From positions 1 to 13,194 of the forward strand of contig CAADST010000102.1 in assembly GCA_900751815.1 (NCBI GenBank): a DNA stretch of 13,194 bases. The letters run 5' to 3'. Under the pieces are notes generated by a model that saw nothing but the letters and a program-made list of their open reading frames with translations, had not been told where the DNA came from and searched no databases. Positions within the stretch are counted from its first letter, which is position 1. Each line of letters opens with the position of its first letter. This document shows, piece after piece, positions 7,148 to 13,194 of this stretch. The DNA comes from Bacilli bacterium. Its GTDB lineage: Bacteria; Bacillota_I; Bacilli_A; RF39; UBA660. The position numbers and the translations under genes were made by a program.

Positions 7148-8497
7148 CTACTTTCCTAAACAAAAATTACTAAATATATTATCAACTAGTTCATCTTCAT
7201 AAGCATCGCCGATAATTTCTCCAAGGTATTCCCAAGCCCTTTTTAAATCTATTTCAATTACATCAATAGGAAGTCCTTCTTCTAAACTTTTATTTGCACT
7301 ATTTAAAGCAACACTAGCCTTATTTACTAAGGTAATTTCTCTAATATTTGAAAGATAAGACATATCTTTATTAACAATACTATCTAAATTTAATTTATTT
7401 TTAATAGCTACTAGTAAATTATCTAGACCATTATCACTAACAGTATTTCCCAAAATTATTTCCCGGGAAATATTTCCCAAGTTTATTTTTTGTTTTAAAT
7501 CTGTTTTATTTACAAAAATTATTGTTTTTTCTGCTTCTATTTTTCCCATATTTTCTAGCTCTTCAGAGCTAATTTCTTCATTATTATTTAAGACATAAAT
7601 TATAATATCAGCATTTTTGGCAACACTTTTACTTTTATCTACTCCGATTTTTTCAACGATATCATCAGTTTCTCTAATTCCTGCAGTATCAATAAAATTT
7701 AGTGCTACGCCATTTAGAGTAATTGTTCCTTCGACAATATCACGAGTTGTTCCAGGAATATTTGTAACTATTGCTTTATCTTCATCAAGTAAATAATTTA
7801 AAATACTACTTTTACCAACATTAGGTTTACCAATTATAGCAATATTTACCCCATTTTTAATTAACCTACCATTTTTAGCACCACTAACTAAAATATCTAA
7901 ATCTTTAGTTATCTCACCTAAATATTTATTCATAAGTTCATGAGTTACAACTAATTCATCTGTATATTCGGGATAATCTATATTTACTTCAATATTAGAT
8001 AAAATTTTAACTATTTTTTCCCGTAATTCTCTAATCTTTTCAGTTAGTTTTCCACCTACATTATTTATAGCAAGAGTTCTAGCAGCATCAGTTTTGGCAA
8101 CAATTAAATCATTTACGGATTCCGCTTCTAAAAGGTTAATGCGACCATTAAGGAAAGCTCTTTTAGTAAATTCACCAGGTTCAGCTAGTCTTGCTCCATT
8201 ATTTATTAATATTTCAAGTATCTTCCCTGTAGTACTAATTCCCCCATGGCAATTTATTTCTACTGTATCTTCGGTTGTATAAGTTTTAGGGCCTCGCATA
8301 AGCATAACTAAAACCTCATCAACAACATTACCATTATCAATTATATGACCATAATGTATTGTATGAGTTTTTTTATCTTTAAGAGTACCACTAAAAATTT
8401 TATCAACTATATCTATAGCTTCTGGTCCAGTTATTCTTACTATAGAGATAGCTCCAATTCCAGAAGAAGAAGAAATTGCACAAATAGTATCATACAT
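7148..8497 (-). CDS. mnmE: tRNA modification GTPase MnmE (TrmE)
   Basis: A 449-residue potassium-activated GTPase that works with MnmG on wobble uridine modification. In order: an N-terminal tetrahydrofolate-binding domain (about 1–115, including EPGEFTKRAFLNGR), a helical domain interrupted by the G domain, and a C-terminal helical end. G-domain motifs are all present: GKPNVGKS (223–230), GTTRD (249–253), DTAG (270–273) and NKTD (330–333). The C terminus is FCLGK, the conserved Cys motif (usually FCIGK). The ATG at 8497 is preceded by AAAGGAAG, which is part of a hairpin. It is the first gene of the mnmE–mnmG–rsmG–noc operon. Codons 343–348 contain the palindromic Noc-type site at 7457–7472. 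Confidence 0.97.
   Translation of the reverse strand: MYDTICAISSSSGIGAISIVRITGPEAIDIVDKIFSGTLKDKKTHTIHYGHIIDNGNVVDEVLVMLMRGPKTYTTEDTVEINCHGGISTTGKILEILINNGARLAEPGEFTKRAFLNGRINLLEAESVNDLIVAKTDAARTLAINNVGGKLTEKIRELREKIVKILSNIEVNIDYPEYTDELVVTHELMNKYLGEITKDLDILVSGAKNGRLIKNGVNIAIIGKPNVGKSSILNYLLDEDKAIVTNIPGTTRDIVEGTITLNGVALNFIDTAGIRETDDIVEKIGVDKSKSVAKNADIIIYVLNNNEEISSEELENMGKIEAEKTIIFVNKTDLKQKINLGNISREIILGNTVSDNGLDNLLVAIKNKLNLDSIVNKDMSYLSNIREITLVNKASVALNSANKSLEEGLPIDVIEIDLKRAWEYLGEIIGDAYEDELVDNIFSNFCLGK
7457..7472. promoter_or_regulatory. Noc-binding site (NBS) palindrome inside mnmE
   Basis: TATTTCCCGGGAAATA is a perfect 16-bp palindrome containing the published Noc consensus ATTTCCCGGGAAAT (7458–7471). 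Its half-site TATTTCCC also occurs just before it (7444–7451) and again immediately after (7471–7478), at 13–14 bp steps. CCCGGG stands out in this AT-rich gene, and I see it nowhere else in the window. It lies about 3 kb from the noc gene on the same strand arm. Confidence 0.8.
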
Positions 8498-8501
8498 AAA
8501 A

Positions 8502-8526
8502 AATACTTCCTTTCATCGGAAGTATT
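8502..8526 (-). terminator. Terminator-like hairpin just before mnmE, containing the mnmE ribosome site
   Basis: On the minus strand AATACTTCC (8526–8518), loop GATGAAA and GGAAGTATT (8510–8502) form a perfect 9-bp stem followed by a T-run up to the mnmE ATG. It sits 10 bases after the stop of the surface-protein gene and would end that transcript. The mnmE ribosome site (AAAGGAAG) lies in the loop and 3' arm, so any read-through mRNA would also hide it. Confidence 0.7.
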
Positions 8527-8532
8527 ATATCA
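8524..8532 (-). promoter_or_regulatory. Extended -10 promoter of the mnmE operon
   Basis: TGATATAAT on the minus strand (8532–8524) is a consensus extended -10; no convincing -35 is seen. Initiation about seven bases downstream (near 8517) would start in the hairpin loop, giving a leader of about 20 bases that lacks the 5' arm. mRNA from this promoter would therefore have an exposed ribosome site, unlike read-through mRNA. Confidence 0.55.
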
Positions 8533-8536
8533 CAAA

Positions 8537-10249
8537 TTATTCAATTCTAAAAGGGTCAGATTGAGTACCGGTGCCAGAGATGTAATATATATCTGAATTA
8601 AGGTAAAAAACCGGACGGACCGAACGATTTAATAATGCACTGGAAGTATTTACATGGTCATATGTAACCGAGCCTCTACTCAAAATAATAAATGCTCTAT
8701 TATCATAATCTGTGCTACTGGTTATTGTCCATTCGTTTAAATTTGAGTACATCCAATTATTATTAATGGCATTATTATATGAATTCATTTGTGTAGTCCA
8801 ATAATTAGAACTTGCAGCATATCCATAGTCACTTACATACATTAATCCAACCTTTGCATTATAAGTGGTTCCTGTACTTTCAGAATTATAAAAAATTTTC
8901 GGTGTTACAGAATATGAAGAATATCCGGATATATACCATGCATGAGTGGATATTTTATTGCTCCATGTACTTCCTATAATATTTATAAAATTTTGATTTA
9001 AATTAATAGTATTTAAATTTGATTCACTCCATATATTTGCATCTGAATTGCTATTCCAATTCCAGTATGTTGGACTTGAATTAGGACTAAGTATAGCACC
9101 ATTATTTCCCAATATATTTTTATCAGCAGATGTTGCTTTTATTAATTTTACTTCTCTATTAAACACACCTATTATTCGATATAAGCTTTCGCTAGGACAA
9201 GTTGCTACATTACTTCCAAAACATACATAATTATTTGGATTTGCTCCGGCATATCTATAACTGTTGTCTCCCGCGCTATTTGCTAAACTACTTATATGAT
9301 AATAGATTCCATTAGATCCTTGATAAGAATATAATCCTATAATATAATCTGCTAATAATATTTGTTTTTCTAAAGTTTGCACCTCTAAATAGTATTCATC
9401 CGAATATACTCCGCTAATTGTTTTTACAAAAACTTTTATATTGTAATTTACTCCATCATCTAGTGATATAAAAGAGTAATTATTTGTAGTACTTGTTCCA
9501 CCAAAATTTTCTCCACTACCATCAATGTAAAAATAATATCGCTCAATTGCAACATCACTAGTTACATTAACATTTAATGAAAAACCACTTGCTGTTATAT
9601 TACTTACACTCACACTGTTTATTACTGGAACTGAAATATCTGTAGTACTAACGCTTAATTCATAAATATTGGATTTAGCTCCGGTATTATCTATTGTATA
9701 TATTTTTATATTATATTCAGTCAATTTATTTAAATCGTTTATTAATATTGGATTAGTTGTTGTTTCTATATATTCTTCACTATCATTTAATGAATAATAA
9801 TATGTTGTTATATTACCATTTTCACTTGTAGCACTTACATCTAATGTAATTGAACTTCCAGTTACATTTGTAGCTACCACACTATCTATCCATACTCCAT
9901 CATATTTATCAAAATACACATAGCATCTATCAGATGAATTGCTAAGTAAATTTACTGTATTATTCCCAGAATTATACTCTAATTCTCCACCATTTTCACA
10001 ACCACTTAAATTTTCATTAAATATATATCCTGACTCCGGCCAAGTATTATCTTTAGTTTCTGTATATTCTCCAGAACCAGCTTCTGTTTCATACATCATA
10101 GTAATCATATTACTATTTATTACTTGTTTGTCTTTATTTATATTTGAAATAATATTATTATAACCATTTTCTTTATTATTAAATATAACAATCGATAAAA
10201 TTAATGTTAATAACACACTACTTATCAACATTATTTTTTTCTTACTCAT
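8537..10249 (-). CDS. Membrane-anchored surface protein with fibronectin-III-like modules
   Basis: A 570-residue protein of unknown function. A Lys-rich start and one hydrophobic segment (about residues 5–23) make an uncleaved anchor or signal. Next is a short Cys-containing module (about 50–115, Cys84 and Cys109 as a possible disulphide), two fibronectin-III-like beta repeats (about 122–203 and 205–293), and a C-terminal region (about 295–570) rich in Asn, Ser, Tyr and Trp with a second close Cys pair (343, 351). The end RPVFYLNSD...SGTGTQSDPF is the kind of terminus seen in DUF6273-like surface proteins of gut Bacillota (from memory). No LPXTG or other wall anchor is present. The ATG at 10249 is chosen over an upstream GTG because AGGTGA lies five bases before it and overlaps the GTG. 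It lies in the insert between jag and mnmE, divergent from a small regulator gene. Adhesion is a guess. Confidence 0.75.
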   Translation of the reverse strand: MSKKKIMLISSVLLTLILSIVIFNNKENGYNNIISNINKDKQVINSNMITMMYETEAGSGEYTETKDNTWPESGYIFNENLSGCENGGELEYNSGNNTVNLLSNSSDRCYVYFDKYDGVWIDSVVATNVTGSSITLDVSATSENGNITTYYYSLNDSEEYIETTTNPILINDLNKLTEYNIKIYTIDNTGAKSNIYELSVSTTDISVPVINSVSVSNITASGFSLNVNVTSDVAIERYYFYIDGSGENFGGTSTTNNYSFISLDDGVNYNIKVFVKTISGVYSDEYYLEVQTLEKQILLADYIIGLYSYQGSNGIYYHISSLANSAGDNSYRYAGANPNNYVCFGSNVATCPSESLYRIIGVFNREVKLIKATSADKNILGNNGAILSPNSSPTYWNWNSNSDANIWSESNLNTINLNQNFINIIGSTWSNKISTHAWYISGYSSYSVTPKIFYNSESTGTTYNAKVGLMYVSDYGYAASSNYWTTQMNSYNNAINNNWMYSNLNEWTITSSTDYDNRAFIILSRGSVTYDHVNTSSALLNRSVRPVFYLNSDIYYISGTGTQSDPFRIE

Positions 10250-10266
10250 GATTATCACCTATTATT

Positions 10267-10295
10267 ATAATATCATATTGTTATGCGTTTTGCAA
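10267..10295 (-). promoter_or_regulatory. Candidate promoter of the surface-protein gene
   Basis: On the minus strand, TTGCAA (10295–10290), a 17-base spacer and TATTAT (10272–10267). Initiation near 10260 would put the ribosome site at the very 5' end of the mRNA, which is tight, so the exact -10 is uncertain; TATGAT at 10277–10272 is an alternative. The -35 falls inside one of the tandem repeats described next, consistent with repression by a bound protein. Confidence 0.4.
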
Positions 10296-10319
10296 TGCGT
10301 ATGTTATGTGTAATTGCAA
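10280..10319. promoter_or_regulatory. Tandem direct-repeat operator between divergent genes
   Basis: GTTATGCGTTTTGCAA (10280–10295) is followed by GTTATGTGTAATTGCAA (10303–10319), two imperfect copies about 23 bp apart in the same orientation. They fill the spacer between the surface-protein gene and the ribbon-helix-helix gene. Proteins of the ribbon-helix-helix family commonly bind such direct repeats next to their own gene, so the neighbouring product is the natural candidate ligand. The repeats are seen; the binding is inferred. Confidence 0.45.
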
Positions 10320-10355
10320 GACATTTTGTAATATTATTTTAATGGAGGTACAAAT

Positions 10356-10559
10356 ATGACTGGTTTTAGACTAAAAGAAGATAGACATGAAACTGAAAAT
10401 AAATGTGTAAGATTTCCTGTTCCATTAATTGAAAAAATAGAAAAATTTATTGAAGGAAAAGCTACTACTTTTTCAAGCTTTGTTATACAAGCATGTGAAT
10501 ATGCATTAGATAATATGGAAGATATTAATAATCAAAACAAAGATAATAAAAATGAATAG
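10356..10559 (+). CDS. Small ribbon-helix-helix (Arc/CopG-like) DNA-binding protein
   Basis: A 67-residue protein whose middle (about residues 13–54) fits a ribbon-helix-helix fold: a strand KCVRFPV that would pair in the dimer and touch the major groove, helix A (PLIEKIEKFIEG), a turn with the KATTFSSF stretch, and helix B (FVIQACEYALDNM). The last 12 residues are Asn/Lys-rich and probably disordered. The ATG has GGAGG seven bases upstream. It is divergent from the surface-protein gene across a 106-bp region with a tandem operator, and upstream of the fic gene, from which it is separated by the first hairpin repeat. It is probably an autoregulator or a regulator of its neighbours; an antitoxin role towards Fic is possible but unsupported. 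The fold assignment is from pattern only. Confidence 0.65.
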   Translation: MTGFRLKEDRHETENKCVRFPVPLIEKIEKFIEGKATTFSSFVIQACEYALDNMEDINNQNKDNKNE

Positions 10560-10574
10560 ACTATATAATTTAAA

Positions 10575-10654
10575 TAAAAATGCACATTGATTGTGCAAAA
10601 ATTAACTTTTTTCAACAAAAATGCACAACATTTCGAAAATAATGTGCATTTTTA
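10575..10654. repeat. 80-bp hairpin-rich repeat, copy A (upstream of fic)
   Basis: The element has perfect 12-bp terminal inverted repeats, TAAAAATGCACA (10575–10586) and TGTGCATTTTTA (10643–10654). Inside are a small hairpin, TGCACA/TGTGCA (10581–10597, 5-base loop), and a larger one, AAAAATGCACA/TGTGCATTTTT (10617–10627 and 10643–10653, 11 bp). The second has A- and T-tracts, so it can act as a terminator for the regulator gene upstream and in the other direction. A near-identical copy follows the fic gene. Confidence 0.85.
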
Positions 10655-10679
10655 CTTTATATTTTGATTTTTATATGAT
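10651..10679 (+). promoter_or_regulatory. Candidate fic promoter at the edge of repeat copy A
   Basis: TTTACT (10651–10656), 17 bases and TATGAT (10674–10679), followed 23 bases later by the fic start with its AGGTGA ribosome site. The -35 is formed by the last bases of the repeat, so the repeat's presence helps create the promoter. Confidence 0.4.
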
Positions 10680-10702
10680 AAAATTAGTTGAGGTGAGTTT
10701 AA

Positions 10703-11782
10703 ATGGAACCAATTAAAGTAAAAAAATTACCTATTGATTATACTTTGGATAAAGAATTAATAAAACTTATTTCTGAAGCTAATTTAAAATATGGCGAATA
10801 TAGGTCAAATTTAAGAAATAGTAAATTTGATTCGCGTTTTTTCTTAGATTCTATAATTCTTAGTGAAAGCTTAAAATCAACTCAAATTGAAGGAACACAA
10901 ATTTCTCAAGATGATATGTATTACTTAAAATATATGCCTAAAACTGATGATAATTTAGAAATTCAAAATTTAAAAAAAGTAATAGAATATTCAAAAGAAT
11001 ATTTAAATAAAAATAATAAGATTAACATTACTTTCGTTAATAATATTCATAAAATACTTTTAAATAGTGTCCGCGGAAATGAAAAAGAACCTGGAAAAAT
11101 TAGAGATAATCAAAATTGGATAGGACCTAAAGGATGTACTATAGAAGAAGCTATTTTTATACCTCCAATTCCTGAAGAGGTTCCAATTTTATTAGATAAT
11201 TTATTTGAATATATGAATAATGCTTTTATTGATCCAATATTTATCAATTTAGCAATTTCTCATTCTCAATTTGAAACAATTCATCCATATCGTGATGGTA
11301 ATGGTAGATTAGGAAGAGCTTTAATTCCTATTCAACTTGCTTTACTTACTGAAGATGAACCAGTATTATTTCTTTCAGAAATTATAGAATTATATAAACC
11401 AACATATTATAAACTTTTAAATGAAAGTAGAAAAGGTAATATTTCTGGTTTTATAAAATTTTTCTTACAATGTATAATTGATCAATGTAATAACTATATT
11501 GCCAAAATAAATAGAATTACGCAAATATACAATGAAGATATGAAAAAAATAGAAACATTAAATAGTAAAGCAATATATAAAGTAATGCCTATTATAATGC
11601 GCCAAATAGTTTTTACTAAAAAGGAATTAGAAAAAGAATCTGGAGTTTCTAGAAATACACTCACAAAATTATTAAAAAAATTAGTTGAATTAGGTATAAT
11701 AGTTCCTGATAGCAATTATACAAAATTAGGATATAGATATAATGAAATCTATAATGTTTTCACTGGAAATGGAATTTTTTAA
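10703..11782 (+). CDS. Class II Fic-domain AMP-transferase with C-terminal winged helix
   Basis: A 359-residue cytoplasmic protein expected to transfer AMP from ATP to a hydroxyl side chain of a target protein. The core motif HPYRDGNGRLGR (194–205) matches HPFx[D/E]GNGRxxR with every catalytic and nucleotide-binding residue present (Tyr in place of Phe is tolerated). An N-terminal helix has S59-T-Q-I-E63-G64, fitting the inhibitory [S/T]xxxE[G/N] motif. Having it in the same chain, N-terminal to the Fic domain, defines class II, so the enzyme is self-inhibited and needs no separate antitoxin. The flap region NWIGPKG...FIPPIP (138–156) is also typical. Residues about 290–355 look like a winged helix (TKKELEKESGVSRNTLTKLL). 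AGGTGA six bases upstream supports the ATG. It is flanked by two hairpin repeats, as if a self-contained cassette. The target is unknown. Confidence 0.92.
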   Translation: MEPIKVKKLPIDYTLDKELIKLISEANLKYGEYRSNLRNSKFDSRFFLDSIILSESLKSTQIEGTQISQDDMYYLKYMPKTDDNLEIQNLKKVIEYSKEYLNKNNKINITFVNNIHKILLNSVRGNEKEPGKIRDNQNWIGPKGCTIEEAIFIPPIPEEVPILLDNLFEYMNNAFIDPIFINLAISHSQFETIHPYRDGNGRLGRALIPIQLALLTEDEPVLFLSEIIELYKPTYYKLLNESRKGNISGFIKFFLQCIIDQCNNYIAKINRITQIYNEDMKKIETLNSKAIYKVMPIIMRQIVFTKKELEKESGVSRNTLTKLLKKLVELGIIVPDSNYTKLGYRYNEIYNVFTGNGIF

Positions 11783-11791
11783 ACATTTTAA

Positions 11792-11872
11792 TAAAAAATG
11801 CACAGTCATTGTGCAAAAATTAACTTTTTTTAACAAAAATGCACAATATTTTTAAAATAATGTGCATTTTAC
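11792..11872. repeat. 80-bp hairpin-rich repeat, copy B (downstream of fic)
   Basis: Same orientation and order as copy A, with about six substitutions and two single-base indels over 80 bases. Its arms are TGCACA/TGTGCA (11799–11815) and AAAATGCACA/TGTGCATTTT (11836–11845 and 11861–11870). All six substitutions lie in hairpin loops or the linker and none in the four TGCACA/TGTGCA arms. It starts nine bases after the fic stop, and its second hairpin would serve as the fic terminator. Confidence 0.85.
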
Positions 11873-11920
11873 ATTTTAAGGAAGAATCATTTTACAATTT
11901 GAGTAAAATTTGTTTTACAA

Positions 11921-11948
11921 AATAAGGAAGCAATATTGCTTCCTTATT
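11921..11948 (-). terminator. Intrinsic terminator of the yidC–jag operon
   Basis: AATAAGGAAGCAAT (11921–11934) pairs with ATTGCTTCCTTATT (11935–11948), a perfect 28-bp palindrome. On the minus strand it is followed by TTGTAAAAC after the TTATT end, giving a short T-rich tail. It overlaps the jag stop codon (11946–11944). The plus-strand side has no T-run, so it is directional. Confidence 0.75.
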
Positions 11949-12549
11949 CTGGTTTAATAACTATATGTCTGTTAGGTTCTTCCCCTTCACTTTCTGTTTT
12001 AACACCTTTAAAATCTGTTAGTTTATTGTGAATTATCATTCTTTCATAACTAGTCATATTATCAAGTGCTACTGGAATTTTTGTTTTTACTACTTCTTTT
12101 GCTGTAGTTATTGCTAGTCTTTCTAGATTTCTTTTTATTTTATCTTTATAATTAGAAACATCTAGAGTTATTTTATAATGAATACCAGTTTCATTTTGAA
12201 TTTTTTGTTTAGCTAGAGTTTCTAAAGCTTTTAGAGTTTGACCATTTTTACCTATTAATATAGGATTATTATTGGAATACATTTTGATTGTTGTTCTTTC
12301 ATCTTTAGTGTTCATTTCAAATGAAACTTCTAAACCCATATTTTCAATGATTTCTTTTAGATAATTTTTTATTTCATTATTGATTGTTTCTTTTTTATAT
12401 ACTGTTACTTCTTTTAAATTACCTTGAAATAATTTACCTTTTTTATCATTTACCGTATAAATGATTTCATCTTTGGTTAAATTAGATTCACTTAGTATTT
12501 CATCTAGTATTACATCTACTTCTTTACCCTCTTTAATTATTTTTTCCAT
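11944..12549 (-). CDS. jag: RNA-binding protein Jag (KhpB/EloR)
   Basis: A 201-residue cytoplasmic RNA-binding protein that partners KhpA in Firmicutes and influences cell elongation and division through mRNA binding. Three domains are visible: the N-terminal Jag_N region (about 1–50, beginning MEKIIKEGKEVDVILDEIL), a KH domain with the loop IGKNGQTLKAL (99–109), and an R3H domain (about 145–201) with the defining Arg170-x3-His174 in SYERMIIH. Length is within the usual 200–300, with a short linker between Jag_N and KH. The ATG at 12549 lies inside the end of yidC (17-bp overlap), eight bases after an AAGG ribosome site, so the pair is translationally coupled, the normal arrangement in Bacillota. 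It is last in its operon here because an insert separates it from mnmE. Confidence 0.95.
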   Translation of the reverse strand: MEKIIKEGKEVDVILDEILSESNLTKDEIIYTVNDKKGKLFQGNLKEVTVYKKETINNEIKNYLKEIIENMGLEVSFEMNTKDERTTIKMYSNNNPILIGKNGQTLKALETLAKQKIQNETGIHYKITLDVSNYKDKIKRNLERLAITTAKEVVKTKIPVALDNMTSYERMIIHNKLTDFKGVKTESEGEEPNRHIVIKPE

Positions 12550-13194
12550 ACTTCATACCTTCTTTCTTAACTAATTTATCTTTTATTTTTTCTCTTGTCT
12601 GTTTCTTTTCTTCTTTATTCTTTTTATGTTTATTAGTTAAGGATCTATTATTAATCATATTAAGGACTATGTTTTGAATAGCAATAAATGCATATGTTAC
12701 AATCCAGTAGAATGCTAGAGCTGTTGGTAAAGTAAGGGATGCATATACAACAATTACTAACATTACATATAACATTATCTTCATTTGTTTAGCGGCCTCT
12801 GGGGTTTGAGCAGCTGATTGATTCATTGTTTGTCTAAATGAGAAGAATGTTGATACTGCAATTAATATTAATAATATTATGTATAAGTAATTTCCTTGTT
12901 GTAATCCTGTAATTGGGGTCATACCTAAGTCAAAACCAAATAATGTTTCAGTATAGATTGAAGGTGTTCTATATATGGCTTGCAAAAAGGCAAAGAACAA
13001 TGGAATTTGGATAAATGCCATTAAGCACCCTACCATTGGATTTACTTTATATTTTTTATAAATAAGCATTGTTTCTTGACTCTTAGCCATTAGAGATTCA
13101 TTATCTGTTCTACCACGATATTTTCTTTCCAACTTTTCTATTTCTGGTTGGGCCTTCTTCATATTAAATGTTTGTTTAGAACTTTTAATAGTAA
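12533..13194 (-). CDS. yidC: Membrane protein insertase YidC/SpoIIIJ (OxaA), 5' end outside window
   Basis: About 220 codons of the C-terminal part are present; the frame is open through the right edge (…TIKSSKQTFNMKKAQPEIEKL), so the visible ATG at 13162 is internal, not the start. The product inserts and folds proteins in the cytoplasmic membrane, with or without Sec. Visible features are the family segment SKQTFNMKKAQPEIEKLERKY leading into the cytoplasmic hairpin, NPMVGCLMAFIQIPLFFAFLQAI (third conserved membrane segment), YLYIILLILIAVSTFFSF and a long hydrophobic end (about residues 135–170 of the 209 after the internal ATG), followed by a Lys/Glu-rich cytoplasmic tail that may contact ribosomes. 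The signal peptide, first membrane segments and hydrophilic-groove Arg lie outside the window. It overlaps jag by 17 bp. Whether it is the spoIIIJ or yqjG paralogue is decided only by its jag neighbour, which favours SpoIIIJ. Confidence 0.95.
   Translation of the reverse strand, partial: TIKSSKQTFNMKKAQPEIEKLERKYRGRTDNESLMAKSQETMLIYKKYKVNPMVGCLMAFIQIPLFFAFLQAIYRTPSIYTETLFGFDLGMTPITGLQQGNYLYIILLILIAVSTFFSFRQTMNQSAAQTPEAAKQMKIMLYVMLVIVVYASLTLPTALAFYWIVTYAFIAIQNIVLNMINNRSLTNKHKKNKEEKKQTREKIKDKLVKKEGMKYGKNN

Noticed and set aside
4533..7163. Longer TTG starts for noc (4541) and mnmG (7163), and similarly GTG at 10258 for the surface protein
   Set aside because: In each case the longer start overlaps or precedes the only good ribosome site, or lies inside the upstream gene; the starts chosen have properly spaced sites.
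7457..7472. Reading the palindrome as parS
   Set aside because: parS has a CACGTG-type core (TGTTTCACGTGAAACA); this site has CCCGGG, the Noc core. No parS was found in the window.
2866..10163. Open frames of 60–85 codons antisense to or within PBP, mnmG, mnmE, fic and the surface-protein gene
   Set aside because: They lie wholly opposite well-supported genes, lack ribosome sites and family features, and are shadows of the real coding strand.
10575..10702. Type III toxin–antitoxin RNA repeats upstream of a toxin
   Set aside because: Type III systems use several short tandem repeats and a ToxN-like RNase; here each side has one 80-bp element and the gene is a self-inhibited Fic.
10575..11872. 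Mariner-type MITE with TA target duplication
   Set aside because: Copy A has TA on both sides of its inverted repeats, but copy B ends in AC, so the duplication is not consistent. Left as an unnamed repeat.
1..13194. Absence of TGA among the 11 visible gene ends (7 TAA, 4 TAG), hinting at TGA reassignment
   Set aside because: All tryptophans in the intact genes are TGG and no gene is interrupted by TGA; in such AT-rich DNA few TGA stops are expected, so the sample is too small to mean anything.

Overview
The window is a strongly AT-rich stretch of a low-GC Gram-positive chromosome (Bacillota, most likely a Bacilli or Erysipelotrichia-like gut lineage). The best taxonomic clue is the gene order yidC–jag–(insert)–mnmE–mnmG–rsmG–noc, the classic replication-origin neighbourhood of Bacillota. 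A class A penicillin-binding protein shows that the cell makes peptidoglycan, so it is not a wall-less mycoplasma. The standard genetic code fits: tryptophans are TGG and the genes are intact. Several genes use TTG or GTG starts.

Layout. At the left edge, a DUF1934/YwiB-like gene and argS (cut by the window) form a leftward operon. A gene-free stretch of about 520 bases (691–1210) follows. It holds the divergent argS-operon promoter, three helically phased TGTCGAA boxes identical to the Spo0A-binding consensus, a good sigma-A promoter, and a roughly 230-nt structured RNA closed by a 14-bp long-range helix. A rightward class A PBP gene comes next and ends in a bidirectional terminator shared with the leftward housekeeping operon mnmE–mnmG–rsmG–noc. 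The last gene of that operon is a Noc (nucleoid occlusion) protein rather than a ParB. A perfect Noc-type site (TATTTCCCGGGAAATA) lies inside mnmE about 3 kb away.

Between mnmE and jag, adjacent in Bacillus, about 3.4 kb is inserted. It holds a membrane-anchored surface protein with fibronectin-III-like modules, a divergent small ribbon-helix-helix regulator with a tandem operator between the two, and a class II Fic AMP-transferase gene bracketed by two copies of an 80-bp hairpin-rich repeat. The right edge carries jag (khpB) and the C-terminal two thirds of yidC, overlapping and ending in a strong terminator.

How the parts work together. yidC/jag, mnmE/mnmG, rsmG and noc serve membrane insertion, RNA binding, tRNA wobble modification, 16S rRNA methylation and division-site control. 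The parts most worth attention are the Spo0A-box-driven structured RNA (possibly a raiA-type ncRNA, or alternatively a type I toxin–antitoxin-like locus), the Noc/NBS pair with a remodelled Noc protein, and the repeat-flanked fic cassette.
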